64,000 nucleotides of DNA from positions 1-64,000 of IMG/VR virus record IMGVR_UViG_3300044825_000698; one strand, 5' to 3'. The notes below the pieces were generated by a model that had not been told where the DNA came from, searched no databases, and saw only the letters and a program-made list of their open reading frames with translations. Source of the DNA: a virus. Both the position numbers and the translations under genes were made by a program. Numbering within the stretch: position 1 is the stretch's first letter; every line of letters starts with the position of its first letter. Positions 14,917 to 23,354 of this stretch are shown piece after piece.

Positions 14917-15217
14917 ACACCGCCTTGTATTTCTGCCATGCTTTTTTAAACTTATTTTCGTTTATGCGAAAACTGGTAACATCGCTTCCGTACTTAGTGC
15001 CAAATTCTGTCCCGGATTGTGCAAATTCTTCACATATCGACCGTAGCCGTTCAATCTCTCGTTCTAAGTGGGCTGAACGGTCGCACTCATTATGTAACGC
15101 GCTAATCCAAAACCCCATTTCTGTATTTGGGTCATAGTTTGTCACGCTCCCGTCTGAAGCAATCCATGTATTTGTTGCCTGTGTTGAACCGTATCCGTCA
15201 CTCACCACGCACCGCCT
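14693..15217 (-). repeat. repeated SD/start junction of mini-genes
   Basis: TCACCACGCACCGCCT (+ strand) at 14693-14708 and 15202-15217, with a two-mismatch copy at 14910-14925. On the coding strand this is AGGCGGTG, the start codon (GTG or ATG) and GTGA. It is both the end of one mini-gene and the start of the next, so it can be read as a coupling cassette. Confidence 0.75.
14906..15208 (-). CDS. EIERLR mini-protein (about 100 aa)
   Basis: GTG start at 15208 set by the repeated AGGCGGTGC-GTG block; ATG 15226 is an alternative. Starts VVSDGYGSTQ, has a central helix HLEREIERLRSICEEFA and a basic end (FKKAWQKYKAVYGD). It lacks the DIVTRL part, so it is a divergent or hybrid member of the family. 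Confidence 0.6.
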   Translation of the reverse strand: MVSDGYGSTQATNTWIASDGSVTNYDPNTEMGFWISALHNECDRSAHLEREIERLRSICEEFAQSGTEFGTKYGSDVTSFRINENKFKKAWQKYKAVYGD

Positions 15218-15479
15218 CGTATTCATCCATCACATCGTCATACCCACATTTACATTTGGACATGTTGCAATGACAGACATACCCCCGCAGATGGTGCGCC
15301 AAGTCATCAGCAAGTCGTTGTAGCCGTTCAATCTCATACAGTGCATCGCAGTAATCACATGGCGTGTGAACGTCTGGAAGCCAGTCGTGGTCATGGCGGT
15401 GCAGGCGTGTCACAATGTCGGCAACCGTCTGGTCTTTACCAAGATTAAAGTTCATGTTGACAACGATGTCGTCACTCAT
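15198..15479 (-). CDS. DIVTRL/EIERLR mini-protein with Cys/His-rich ends (93 aa)
   Basis: ATG start overlapping the end of the 146-aa gene by 8 bases. A 20-residue leader precedes VADIVTRLHRHDHDW, then CDYCDALYEIERLQRLADDLA and a C-terminal CHCNMSKCKCGY cluster, ending EYEAVRGE like its neighbour. Could bind two zinc ions. Unknown role. Confidence 0.68.
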   Translation of the reverse strand: MSDDIVVNMNFNLGKDQTVADIVTRLHRHDHDWLPDVHTPCDYCDALYEIERLQRLADDLAHHLRGYVCHCNMSKCKCGYDDVMDEYEAVRGE

Positions 15480-15912
15480 CGTCGTACGTCTTTCCTTCGA
15501 CGACCTTAAATGCCCAGGATGTCTTCTCTTCGTAGAAACCTTCGATGATCGGCTCTAGTTCTGGGTTCTTCCAGACCAGGGCCATAAGAGCGTCCACGTC
15601 TAGCACTTCGACGACCTTCTTAACGGTGTCCCAATGACCTTCGGCCTTGGCCCAGTTCTGGGCCGCATGCTCATTTAGCGACCGACTGACACGCTTCTCG
15701 TTCTTCAGTTGATGCGTATTAGCCGGGAGCCATACATGGCCACGGTCATCGGTTGCGCCGTACTTCTTGACGTAACCACGAAGTGCTTCCTTGAGTTCGT
15801 CGACACGGTCGGTCGCCTTCTTGGCGAAATCCTTTGACTTCTCATACTCGTCAATCAGTTTCTGGAGATACTGATTATCGGGCTTCTGGTCTTTAATGGT
15901 CCTGGGTTCCAT
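15472..15912 (-). CDS. conserved-type phage protein of unknown function (146 aa)
   Basis: ATG start. N-terminal coiled coil (QKLIDEYEKSKDFAKKATDRV) is followed by a compact domain (GHVWLPANTHQLKNEKRVSR). The layout resembles Gam-like or host-nuclease-inhibitor-like phage proteins, with an N-terminal coiled coil, but this is only a shape similarity. Sits between the SNF2 helicase and the mini-gene chain. Confidence 0.65.
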   Translation of the reverse strand: MEPRTIKDQKPDNQYLQKLIDEYEKSKDFAKKATDRVDELKEALRGYVKKYGATDDRGHVWLPANTHQLKNEKRVSRSLNEHAAQNWAKAEGHWDTVKKVVEVLDVDALMALVWKNPELEPIIEGFYEEKTSWAFKVVEGKTYDDE

Positions 15913-15918
15913 GATTCC

Positions 15919-17463
15919 TCACACTGATGTTTCTTTTAGGAAGGTTGAAAGACTGCCGAGGGTGACATCAAATCCACCCTTGATGTCGTGGTGTTTACCA
16001 TCTACGAACGCCTCGTTGATGGATTTCTTCTGCTGGAGCATTTCATACTGGCGTTCCTCGATGCTTCCCCTCATTACGAATGTCGCAATCGTAACGTGGG
16101 GGAACTGCGATGATAGCCGAATGATGCGGGCTTCCCGCTGTTCCAACTTACCACTCGACCAGGGCAAGTCGTAACTAATGAGGTAGTTGGCCATTGGCAG
16201 GTCCACGCCATAACCGCCAGCATCCGACGACAGAAACAGTCTGGTGTCTGGGTCGGTTGAGAACTGTTGTTTCGCATCATCTCGCTCCTGGGCAGTCATA
16301 CCGCCCATGAACAGAACGCTACGAGTGAGCGGTTGTGTGCGCTTCTTGATCAGGCGCAGGTTCTCCTTGAAGAAAGAGAACAGGACCACCTTATTCCTGG
16401 GGTCTTCGTCTAGAACGTCCGTGATGTAGTCGATAACAGCATCCAGTTTAGGTGTACTTGTAACACCAGTCATGATGTTCTTACTGACTAGTTCGTGGGC
16501 GTACTGACTCCCCTCGTTGCTGTTCGGATTCTCAAACAGTGCGGCGGATCTGGTAACGAGTTCCGGGTTATCGCAGAGCATCCGTAATGCCGTCAGACGG
16601 GTCATGATCTGGCCTTGAGCCTCATTAGAGGCCGCATCGTTGTAATGGCTCCACAGGTTAAATGCCGCCCCGTGCTGTCCGATCACAGTACTCAACTGAT
16701 GAAGAAGATCGGACGAAATACGATTGTAAACCTCAGCACCCTTGCCGTCGAACTGTACTGGGATTACCTGATGGATGATCTTGGGCAACTGGTCGGCTAT
16801 GTCTTCCCTGGTTTTACGAATCATGCACTCTTTCAGGGAGTCATGCAGTGCGTCCAGATTCTTATAGCGGGTTGGGCGACCAAAGTGATCACGGACGATA
16901 AACGTCCGGTCGAATAAGTCAAACCTACCGAGGATAGATGCGTCCACGAACTCCATGATCGAGAACAGTTCTTCGGGCCGGTTCTCGATGGGCTGACCTG
17001 TCAGAGCGAATCGGTAGTACACCGGCTTGGCCAACTTCTTCAGCATCTTAGAACGCTTGCTCGATCTCGACTTGAGCATTGTTGCTTCGTCCACAACGAT
17101 GCACTGCCAAGACAGGTGCTTGTAATAGGCGCTATCTCGTATTAGGGACTCGGGGTTAACGATGATGTATTTGGACGAAAGCGCTTTCTTCCATTTCTGT
17201 TCCCGTACCTTCGGCGTACCATCGATAACCACCACAGATGAGTTAGTGAACTTATTGATTTCACGCATCCACTGGTACTTCAAGGATGCTGGAACCACGA
17301 CCAGACATCGGTCGATCTCGTTCAACGCAATGAGGCGCTCGACTGCCGCAATGGTAGTCACCGTCTTACCTGCACCCATGACGAGGCCCAGCAGAAGTTG
17401 ACCACGGTCGATCATCTTGTCGACCGACTCTTGCTGGTATGGGTACAGGCTTCCGGTAAACAT
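15919..17463 (-). CDS. SNF2-type DNA helicase/translocase
   Basis: 514 aa. Motif I GLVMGAGKT (residues 26-34), motif II DEAT (125-128), motif III FALTGQPIENRPEE, then the second RecA-like lobe with a VVLFSFF segment and motifs V-VI near the end (SSDAGGYGVDLPMANYLISYD, QREARIIRL). These are SNF2/SWI2 family features, as in T4 UvsW relatives. ATP-driven remodelling of forks or branched DNA is expected. Starts one base from the primase stop. Confidence 0.9.
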   Translation of the reverse strand: MFTGSLYPYQQESVDKMIDRGQLLLGLVMGAGKTVTTIAAVERLIALNEIDRCLVVVPASLKYQWMREINKFTNSSVVVIDGTPKVREQKWKKALSSKYIIVNPESLIRDSAYYKHLSWQCIVVDEATMLKSRSSKRSKMLKKLAKPVYYRFALTGQPIENRPEELFSIMEFVDASILGRFDLFDRTFIVRDHFGRPTRYKNLDALHDSLKECMIRKTREDIADQLPKIIHQVIPVQFDGKGAEVYNRISSDLLHQLSTVIGQHGAAFNLWSHYNDAASNEAQGQIMTRLTALRMLCDNPELVTRSAALFENPNSNEGSQYAHELVSKNIMTGVTSTPKLDAVIDYITDVLDEDPRNKVVLFSFFKENLRLIKKRTQPLTRSVLFMGGMTAQERDDAKQQFSTDPDTRLFLSSDAGGYGVDLPMANYLISYDLPWSSGKLEQREARIIRLSSQFPHVTIATFVMRGSIEERQYEMLQQKKSINEAFVDGKHHDIKGGFDVTLGSLSTFLKETSV

Positions 17464-18383
17464 CAGGACATCCAGGGAGGAACCACAGTAGCCGTCGTCA
17501 GGCCCTGCTCGATCTGCTCGTCGGTCATGTCACCGATGTCCTTAACATCCATGCCCTTGTAGTTCCACCACTTAAGTCCACGTCGAGGTGTCCAGATGCG
17601 CTTATAGATGCTCTGGTTTGCTTTCATTCCAGCCTCGTCATTGTCCATGGCGATAATGACCCGTTCGGCCACGGTAGTGAGCAACTCCAACTGGATATCA
17701 GATACGTGGGCACCGAACGAGGCGACTGCTTGTGGTGATGAGTACACGCTGGCGAATCGAACGACATCCAACGGTGACTCGACTAGCACGATGGTATTAA
17801 CACGGAACCGCTCGATACCGAACAGAGTGGCGCTCTTGACAACACCCATGGGGTAATTGCGAACCCATCCGGTCTTCTTCTCCTGCCACCCCTTTAACTC
17901 AGCAGTTGGAGAGATAATCGGGATGGCCCACGACTTGTGTTCTGAGTTCCAGCGAACTCCGTACTGGTACACAAGGTCAGGATCAAGGTTACGACGAGCG
18001 CACATCTTGTCTGATACACGCTTGAACTTAGAGAACTCATGGATGTTGACGACAGGTTCTTGCTCTACATCATCTGGTTTGGTCAGACGGTTAATTGAGT
18101 TCTGGATAAGGAACTTCTGGATGTCCCACGTCGATGTAGAGCCGACCAACTCGGACAGGAGCATCGACAAGGTGCCTCGTGAACCGCATGAGAAACAGAT
18201 CCACAGTCCGGTTTTGGCGTTGATGCTCCACGATGGAGAGCGGTCATCTCTACCAGTCACACGAGCGTGGACAGGACACAGCCCTGTTATCTCTCGGTCA
18301 CCAACAGACTTCAGCGATACGCCCGCTGACTTCAGGAGTTCAGCGAGGTCAGTCGAAGGATGGGTTGACGTTGCCATCGTCAT
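17463..18383 (-). CDS. DnaG-type primase
   Basis: About 306 aa. ATG 18383 is chosen because AAGAGGTG lies just upstream; the gene overlaps the helicase by 35 bases. Zinc domain C36PVH39 ... C63FSC66 is a CHC2 finger. TOPRIM signatures are IVLVESPLD and IIAMDNDEAG. It lacks the C-terminal helicase-interacting domain of bacterial DnaG. Makes RNA primers at the fork with the adjacent DnaB-like helicase. Confidence 0.9.
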   Translation of the reverse strand: MTMATSTHPSTDLAELLKSAGVSLKSVGDREITGLCPVHARVTGRDDRSPSWSINAKTGLWICFSCGSRGTLSMLLSELVGSTSTWDIQKFLIQNSINRLTKPDDVEQEPVVNIHEFSKFKRVSDKMCARRNLDPDLVYQYGVRWNSEHKSWAIPIISPTAELKGWQEKKTGWVRNYPMGVVKSATLFGIERFRVNTIVLVESPLDVVRFASVYSSPQAVASFGAHVSDIQLELLTTVAERVIIAMDNDEAGMKANQSIYKRIWTPRRGLKWWNYKGMDVKDIGDMTDEQIEQGLTTATVVPPWMS

Positions 18384-19605
18384 CGTTGTACACCTCTTCA
18401 AACTCCATGGTGGTCCAGTCCCACTTGACGTGGATTTCGATCTTCGGCGCAGTTCGTGCTTCTACGACACGGATGATCGCCTGATCGTCAACGTCAGGGT
18501 TGCGCTCCACGCCAAGGAGCAAGTCAGCGTCCTGTCCGAATGATGACGAGTAACCAATGGCATCGGCTGTCACCGCTCGGGTACGACGGTTATTCAACTT
18601 CCACGCCAGCACCTGTGTTGTTGCTACGACTGGAATGTCATGGCTCTGGGCCAATCTCTTTAAGGCACGGGTGATGTTGGTGATGGCTTGAGGTGACCCC
18701 TTTGGCTCTCCCTCTTCGTCGTCCATGAGGTACACACCGTCAACCACCAGCAGGTCGGGTTTGTATTCCTTGACCTTGCCCGACAACGCACTGACAGTCG
18801 TCAACGACGACGTGTCTTCGCTGATGATGAACGGTTGCATGTTCTTACGTGAACGTAGGGCCTTAGATATCCGCTCACGTTCGTCACGACTGGTGTCACC
18901 CGACAGGATTCGTGTGTATGGGACTTTAGAAATGAATGAGTCGTATCGAGCCGTCTGCTCTTCCACACTCATCTCAAACGACACGAACAACGGGCGCTTA
19001 CCAAAGATGTGCGCTGAGTTGGCGATGATGAGAGCGAACAGCGACTTACCACGCTTCGGCTCTCCAGCAAACACAATGAACTGTTGGGGGCGTAGACCGT
19101 GAGTTACCCGGTCGAGTCCAGCGAACCCAGTAGGAATACCACGCAGAGCGTTTGGTGTGTTGCTCATCTCTTCGTAGCGAGCGAGACGATCTTCCCAGTT
19201 CTGGATGATGTCTACGTCACGGATGCGTGCGCCCTCGACTGAGGCTTTCTGCACGCTGGCTGACATCGATGCGATGGCCTTAGATGGGTCGTTGTCGTTA
19301 AGGGCCGCGAACGCTTCTTGTAGACCATCGCTGATGGTGCGTGTCTTGTAACCATCGATCAGTTCTTCGATGAGCCGAGTGGTTACTTCACCTGTCGTAT
19401 CGGCAAGGGTGATCGCACCAAACTCTGTTGACAACGCACGCTCAGTAGGAACTTCACCGTGGTCTCGGTGGTAAGTGACGATCCATTCCCACACCTCGGG
19501 CCACTTGCCAGTGAAGTGGTATGGCTTGATGCCACTATTGATCGGAACAGATACGTCACGACTTTCGATGACCTTGGAAATAAGTAGAATCTCGCTACTT
19601 GCCAT
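18349..19605 (-). CDS. DnaB-like replicative helicase
   Basis: 418 aa. N-terminal helical domain (1-150) is followed by GIPTGFAGLDRVTHGL, then Walker A GEPKRGKS (181-188), Walker B DLLVVDGVYLM and the later VVATTQV motif, i.e. the RecA-fold of DnaB/gp41-type helicases. A hexameric 5'-3' helicase at the fork is expected. Neighbours are the primase downstream and loader-like ATPase upstream, a complete priming module. Confidence 0.9.
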   Translation of the reverse strand: MASSEILLISKVIESRDVSVPINSGIKPYHFTGKWPEVWEWIVTYHRDHGEVPTERALSTEFGAITLADTTGEVTTRLIEELIDGYKTRTISDGLQEAFAALNDNDPSKAIASMSASVQKASVEGARIRDVDIIQNWEDRLARYEEMSNTPNALRGIPTGFAGLDRVTHGLRPQQFIVFAGEPKRGKSLFALIIANSAHIFGKRPLFVSFEMSVEEQTARYDSFISKVPYTRILSGDTSRDERERISKALRSRKNMQPFIISEDTSSLTTVSALSGKVKEYKPDLLVVDGVYLMDDEEGEPKGSPQAITNITRALKRLAQSHDIPVVATTQVLAWKLNNRRTRAVTADAIGYSSSFGQDADLLLGVERNPDVDDQAIIRVVEARTAPKIEIHVKWDWTTMEFEEVYNDDDGNVNPSFD

Positions 19606-20045
19606 CAGAGTCTCCAGGCGGTGGTTGGGGCCACGACAGTAGCACGCATGCCGATGACATGTGCGTCATCCATGTTTGATGTGTAAAACACCCGAACGCT
19701 TCTGTTGTACTTGAAGTCATCGTTGTACGCCTCGATGTTTTCGTAATACAACACCGAGGTGGATACACCTTTACGGGACAGCCAGGCATAGATCGGCTCG
19801 ACGGCATCGGGGTGAATAAACGTAATGACTTCTGTTCCCAGGGCGAGGCGATTCACGCAATCGATCAGTGATCTGATCGGTAGATCGTTGGGAGTCCACA
19901 ACTTGATTGCCGATTCCCAGTCGTTACGGCTTTCATAGAACTTGGCTTTCAGTTTCCCGGTGCCCGATGGTGGCGATGCCAGTACGCCCTCAAACATGCT
20001 CGCCTGACCTATGCGGTCATACGTGCTGATGTCGTTTCCCTGCAT
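19605..20045 (-). CDS. unknown protein between helicase and helicase loader (146 aa)
   Basis: ATG 20045 makes a TGATG overlap with the loader gene; a GTG 3 bases upstream is possible. Alternating strands and helices (LGTEVITFIHPDAVEPIYAWL, SVRVFYTSN) suggest a Rossmann-like fold without a nucleotide-binding loop. Its fixed position in the priming cluster suggests a replication role. No family recognised. Confidence 0.7.
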   Translation of the reverse strand: MQGNDISTYDRIGQASMFEGVLASPPSGTGKLKAKFYESRNDWESAIKLWTPNDLPIRSLIDCVNRLALGTEVITFIHPDAVEPIYAWLSRKGVSTSVLYYENIEAYNDDFKYNRSVRVFYTSNMDDAHVIGMRATVVAPTTAWRL

Positions 20046-20647
20046 CACGAAATCTTGATCGTTGCCATCTCCGACAGAGCCAACTTCACTCGGTCGCCAT
20101 ACCGACGGACGAAGTCCATCTGACTGAACGATGTAGTGATGATAACGCTCCGCTTGTTTTCGTAACGACGACGGATAAGACTGCCGATCTCGTGCCGGGT
20201 AAACTCGGTGTCACGTTCCTGACCAACGCCGTCCAGTAACACGATGTCGAATACACCCTGGATGTACTTCAGCAAGTGAGGTGTCGAGTACATCTCTGGC
20301 AAGACGTTGTTGTTGTCGAAAGTGTCTTGGAGCATTTCGATGTACCGCTCACTGGCCAGAAACTTGCCTGACAAGTCTTTCTTAGTCACAAGCGTCTTGG
20401 CCAATGCCTGTGCAAGAACGGTTTTACCGGAACCACTTCGACCCGACACGAACAGCGAATCGCCGGGAGTGAACTTGCTTACCCACTCCGATGCCTGCTC
20501 CAGAACCGCCTTGTCCATATCCAGGTCGCTGTAGTTGATGTCCTTCCAGCGGGGAGGCACATTCAGGTGATACAGGCGTTCGTCTTTCGACCTGTTACGC
20601 CACCACTTCTCAGATTTCCAGTCAGTCGGTGTTGTGAAGGTTGTCAT
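20045..20647 (-). CDS. DnaC/IstB-type AAA+ helicase loader
   Basis: 200 aa from ATG 20647, which follows GAGGGG; the earlier ATG at 20671 lacks a site. Walker A is GRSGSGKT (69-76), Walker B FDIVLLDGVG, sensor-1 SVIITTSF. N-terminal 50 residues would contact the helicase. Expected to load the DnaB-like helicase on ssDNA or an initiator complex. Confidence 0.88.
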   Translation of the reverse strand: MTTFTTPTDWKSEKWWRNRSKDERLYHLNVPPRWKDINYSDLDMDKAVLEQASEWVSKFTPGDSLFVSGRSGSGKTVLAQALAKTLVTKKDLSGKFLASERYIEMLQDTFDNNNVLPEMYSTPHLLKYIQGVFDIVLLDGVGQERDTEFTRHEIGSLIRRRYENKRSVIITTSFSQMDFVRRYGDRVKLALSEMATIKIS

Positions 20648-21014
20648 TGTTCCCCTCATTGTGGTTTTCATATGAGTTCTTTATGATATTCCAGAACTCA
20701 TCATTCTTCTCTTTATTGATCGCTTCTGCGTGTAGAACCGTTTGGTGGATACGCAGACCGGATGCGGTGGCAAAGATACCGCCACACTCTTCACATTCCA
20801 AGTAACCGTCGTCAGTTGTGGATGGCTGACGGGTGCAGTACGAAACACCCAGAACCAGGTCGAGAGCATCTTCCAAGTCAGGGTCATCATCTGCCGACAC
20901 AGAACTGAGGGCGACTTCAAAGTCCTCGGGCGTATCGAAGTTCTCGGTCAACCACTTCACGAAGTGGAGGAGGTCGTTCAGGCTAGAGAACATGTAAGCC
21001 GGTTCGTCATGCAT
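20622..21014 (-). CDS. small acidic protein with C2H2 zinc finger (130 aa)
   Basis: ATG 21014 is placed 7 bases after GGAGG. N-terminal 80 residues are acidic and helical; then CEECGGIFATASGLRIHQTVLH, a standard C2H2 finger, and an Asn/Glu-rich tail. Single C2H2 fingers occur in phage nucleic-acid-binding proteins. Between initiator-like and loader genes, so a replication or regulatory part is plausible. Confidence 0.7.
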   Translation of the reverse strand: MHDEPAYMFSSLNDLLHFVKWLTENFDTPEDFEVALSSVSADDDPDLEDALDLVLGVSYCTRQPSTTDDGYLECEECGGIFATASGLRIHQTVLHAEAINKEKNDEFWNIIKNSYENHNEGNNDNLHNTD

Positions 21015-22323
21015 TACCAAACCTCCGGTAATTATAAATCGCCTCCCCTATAGTACCAGCGGGGGACCGGAGCATTGTTGGTTCTTTTTCATAGAGAACA
21101 GTTGGCAGTTTGATAAATGACAGACGCTCGTGTAGTTCATGTACGTCAGATGGGTCCTGGCTACAGTGCCACAGGACCAGTGTGTTGAAATCCTCCAGGG
21201 CGTTAAGAAATGCCCTGTCGGTGAACTCGCCACCCCACATCATGGCGATAGTGGCTATGACCTCGGGATACCGATAACAGGCATCCATACACCGCATCAT
21301 GATCGCCTTTTGTAGATCCTGGTCAGCCGAGACCGACCACGGCAGTGCTTCACTGGTTCGGACGAAATCGTTGGCCATAAGGTTTAGCACCGGGTTGTCG
21401 TCCTCGATCTTGATATCGATGGATTCCATCAGCGACTTCTGGACGGGGCGACTGGCGAACGCCTGGGCCGGGTCGGTGTAGGCCGAGAACCGTGGGTTAT
21501 CCCAGAACTCGTTAATCATCTTGACGATGGTCTGACGGGCGATATTACCGTCGAGTAATTTCTTGAAGGCTGTCATCAGGATGACCCGATCACGGGGCGT
21601 GTAACTACGGGACATGAGCGACTTCGGGTGGTGCATGAACCGCTCTGCGAGATCGAACGGTTTCTTGGAGGCGGGGCGTGCCTTGGTGGGAGCGGGGGCT
21701 TCCTTCTTCACCTCGTGAGGGTCCTCACCGAGAATCATGGTTTCGTCCTCCTGGCTCCCGCAGGGAGCACTCTCTATTATCTCTAGTACTTCTCTATTAT
21801 CCATATATATCTCTGTCGTATTGCTATCGCCCCTCTGAGCAGGGGAAACGACGGAGTTGGTAGTGTCACCCGTGACACCCCCAGCATGGTCTAGGGGTGT
21901 CAGCGCTGACACCCCGGAGTGTCTCCCGTGACTACCCGGAGTGTCACCGGTGACACCCCCACGGGGCTTGAAAACGACCGTGTAAGTGTTTACAGAATTA
22001 CTTGAACGCTCGATCTTGATGACCCCTTCTTGACCTAACCACTTGACCGAACGGATGACCGTTTCACGAGATATCCCGACAAAATCGGCCACCTGTTGGT
22101 ACGAGGCCGTGATGGTTCGTGTACGAATGTCCATACACCCGATCAGGCCCACCAGGACCTGGAGATCACGCTGGTGACCACGATCTTTGATCGCCTCTAC
22201 GGCCCACACGGGGACGGCCAAGAAAGGCCCATCGAAGTGGTTGGTGGTCATGAGCGACGGAGGATACCGGATGTGAAACCTGGCCGCAAGCATAGTTGCG
22301 TAATCCCTGATCCGGTGGTACAT
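21007..22323 (-). CDS. winged-helix protein, likely replication initiator or regulator
   Basis: 438 aa; first gene of the leftward block. Residues about 40-115 form a winged helix (ITASYQQVADFVGISRETVIRSVKWLGQEGVIKI), followed by a Gly/Thr-rich repetitive linker (GVTGDTP, GVSALTP, GVTGDTT) and a C-terminal helical region. Layout resembles phage DnaD/RepA-type initiators, with DNA-binding N-terminus and loader/helicase contact C-terminus, and the loader is next. The start is ambiguous: ATG 22323 has only weak GGA; ATG at residue 25 is possible. Confidence 0.75.
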   Translation of the reverse strand: MYHRIRDYATMLAARFHIRYPPSLMTTNHFDGPFLAVPVWAVEAIKDRGHQRDLQVLVGLIGCMDIRTRTITASYQQVADFVGISRETVIRSVKWLGQEGVIKIERSSNSVNTYTVVFKPRGGVTGDTPGSHGRHSGVSALTPLDHAGGVTGDTTNSVVSPAQRGDSNTTEIYMDNREVLEIIESAPCGSQEDETMILGEDPHEVKKEAPAPTKARPASKKPFDLAERFMHHPKSLMSRSYTPRDRVILMTAFKKLLDGNIARQTIVKMINEFWDNPRFSAYTDPAQAFASRPVQKSLMESIDIKIEDDNPVLNLMANDFVRTSEALPWSVSADQDLQKAIMMRCMDACYRYPEVIATIAMMWGGEFTDRAFLNALEDFNTLVLWHCSQDPSDVHELHERLSFIKLPTVLYEKEPTMLRSPAGTIGEAIYNYRRFGNA

Positions 22324-22371
22324 TTCCGTGTAGCCAGGAGGTTGGTGGTTCTCCTATCTGGTGACTGATGG

Positions 22372-22407
22372 CATTGGGGTATGAGGTATAATCCTCATAC
22401 CCCAATG
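22372..22407 (+). promoter_or_regulatory. 15-bp perfect inverted repeat centred on TATAAT (promoter/operator)
   Basis: CATTGGGGTATGAGG and CCTCATACCCCAATG flank TATAAT at 22387-22392. It lies in the only divergent intergenic region, 16 bases before the rightward Dps gene. TATAAT is a perfect -10 for rightward transcription; the -35 is weak (TGACTG-like). The symmetry suggests a dimeric repressor or activator site controlling the Dps operon and perhaps the leftward block. As RNA it would also make a 15-bp stem. Confidence 0.6.
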
Positions 22408-22423
22408 TTATTTAGGAGCCATA

Positions 22424-22858
22424 GTGGACGCACTTATTAAAGCCCTCAAAGAGGCGATGGCTGATGTAATTACTTTTTACTTCATGGCTCATGGGTACCA
22501 CTGGAACGTAGAAGGCCAGGACTTCAGCCAGTACCACAACCTGTTCGGTGACATCTACGAAGATGTGTATGGGTCCATCGACCCACTGGCCGAGAACATC
22601 CGCAAGATGGATGATTACGCCCCGTTCAGTCTCCAGAAGTTCATCGATCTACGCAACGTCGAGTTCAAGGATGTAGATCCGTCGCCTAAGGCGATGGCGA
22701 AGTCTCTGTTATCAGCAAATGAGACAGTCATCGATACCTTGAACAGCGCCTTCGATGCGGCTGAGGAGCAGAACGAGCAGGGCATCATGGATTTCCTCGC
22801 CTCTCGTATTGACATGCATAAGAAATGGGCATGGCAACTCCGTGCCTCAACTAAGTGA
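22424..22858 (+). CDS. dps: Dps-like mini-ferritin
   Basis: 144 aa, GTG start 7 bases after AGGAG. Four-helix ferritin fold with HGYHWNVEGQDF. H26, H38, D53 and E57 keep the exact 12/27/31 spacing of the Dps ferroxidase site (H51, H63, D78, E82 of E. coli Dps). Dps proteins form 12-mers that oxidise iron with peroxide and may bind DNA. It lacks the long Lys-rich N-terminal tail, but the next four genes encode very basic proteins. Probably protects phage or host DNA in the infected cell. Confidence 0.9.
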   Translation: MDALIKALKEAMADVITFYFMAHGYHWNVEGQDFSQYHNLFGDIYEDVYGSIDPLAENIRKMDDYAPFSLQKFIDLRNVEFKDVDPSPKAMAKSLLSANETVIDTLNSAFDAAEEQNEQGIMDFLASRIDMHKKWAWQLRASTK

Positions 22859-22866
22859 GGTAACTC

Positions 22867-23163
22867 ATGGCAGAGAAGAAAAAGAAAGACCCACGTCTAG
22901 AGCGTGCCGGTGTCAGTGGCTACAACAAGCCAAAGCGCACACCAGATCATCCGACGAAGTCACACATTGTTGTTGCCAAGGAAGGCGACCAGGTGAAGAC
23001 CATCCGTTTCGGTGAACAGGGCGCAGAGACAGCCGGTAAGCCGAAGGAAGGCGAGTCGGAACGCATGAAAGAAAAGCGTGAATCATTTAAGGCTCGTCAT
23101 GCCAAGAATATCGCCAAGGGCAAGATGTCAGCGGCGTATTGGGCAGACAAGGTGAAGTGGTGA
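22867..23163 (+). CDS. small basic phage protein (98 aa)
   Basis: ATG after GAGGTAACTC. Begins MAEKKKKDPRLERAGVSGYN, then SHIVVAKEGDQVKTIRFGEQ and a long basic helix ending SAAYWADKVKW. I recognise it as a frequent uncharacterised phage protein type (KTIRFGEQG ... FKARH-KNI-KGKMSAAYWA). Function unknown; likely nucleic-acid-binding. Confidence 0.8.
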   Translation: MAEKKKKDPRLERAGVSGYNKPKRTPDHPTKSHIVVAKEGDQVKTIRFGEQGAETAGKPKEGESERMKEKRESFKARHAKNIAKGKMSAAYWADKVKW

Positions 23164-23354
23164 TGGCCGCTAAGAAGAAGGCTGAATCTAAGGTCAACGA
23201 GGCCGGTAACTACACTAAGCCAGCGTTACGTAAGCGCCTGTTCAATGAGATCAAAGCCGGTACTAAGGGTGGAGACCCAGGTGAATGGTCTGCCCGTAAA
23301 GCCCAACTTCTAGCCAAGCGGTACAAGGAAGCGGGCGGAGGTTACAAGGACTGA
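23163..23354 (+). CDS. small basic phage protein (63 aa)
   Basis: ATG overlaps the previous stop (TGATG). Starts MAAKKKAESKVNEAGNYTKP, then LRKRLFNEIKAG and GEWSARKAQLLAKRYKEAGG. The pattern VN-AGNYTKP-xRK ... WSARKAQ-LAK-YK is recurrent in phages and always small and basic. Function unknown. Confidence 0.78.
   Translation: MAAKKKAESKVNEAGNYTKPALRKRLFNEIKAGTKGGDPGEWSARKAQLLAKRYKEAGGGYKD

Larger units (their letters stand above)
6997..15335 (-). repeat. dispersed 16-bp repeat GTAGCCGTTCAATCTC in mini-genes
   Basis: Exact copies at 6997-7012, 7735-7750, 14799-14814, 15043-15058 and 15320-15335, with a one-mismatch copy at 7151-7166 and a shorter one near 7496-7511. Each encodes the EIERL(R/Q) helix start. 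Codon third positions are also identical, so it is more than protein conservation. Confidence 0.8.
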
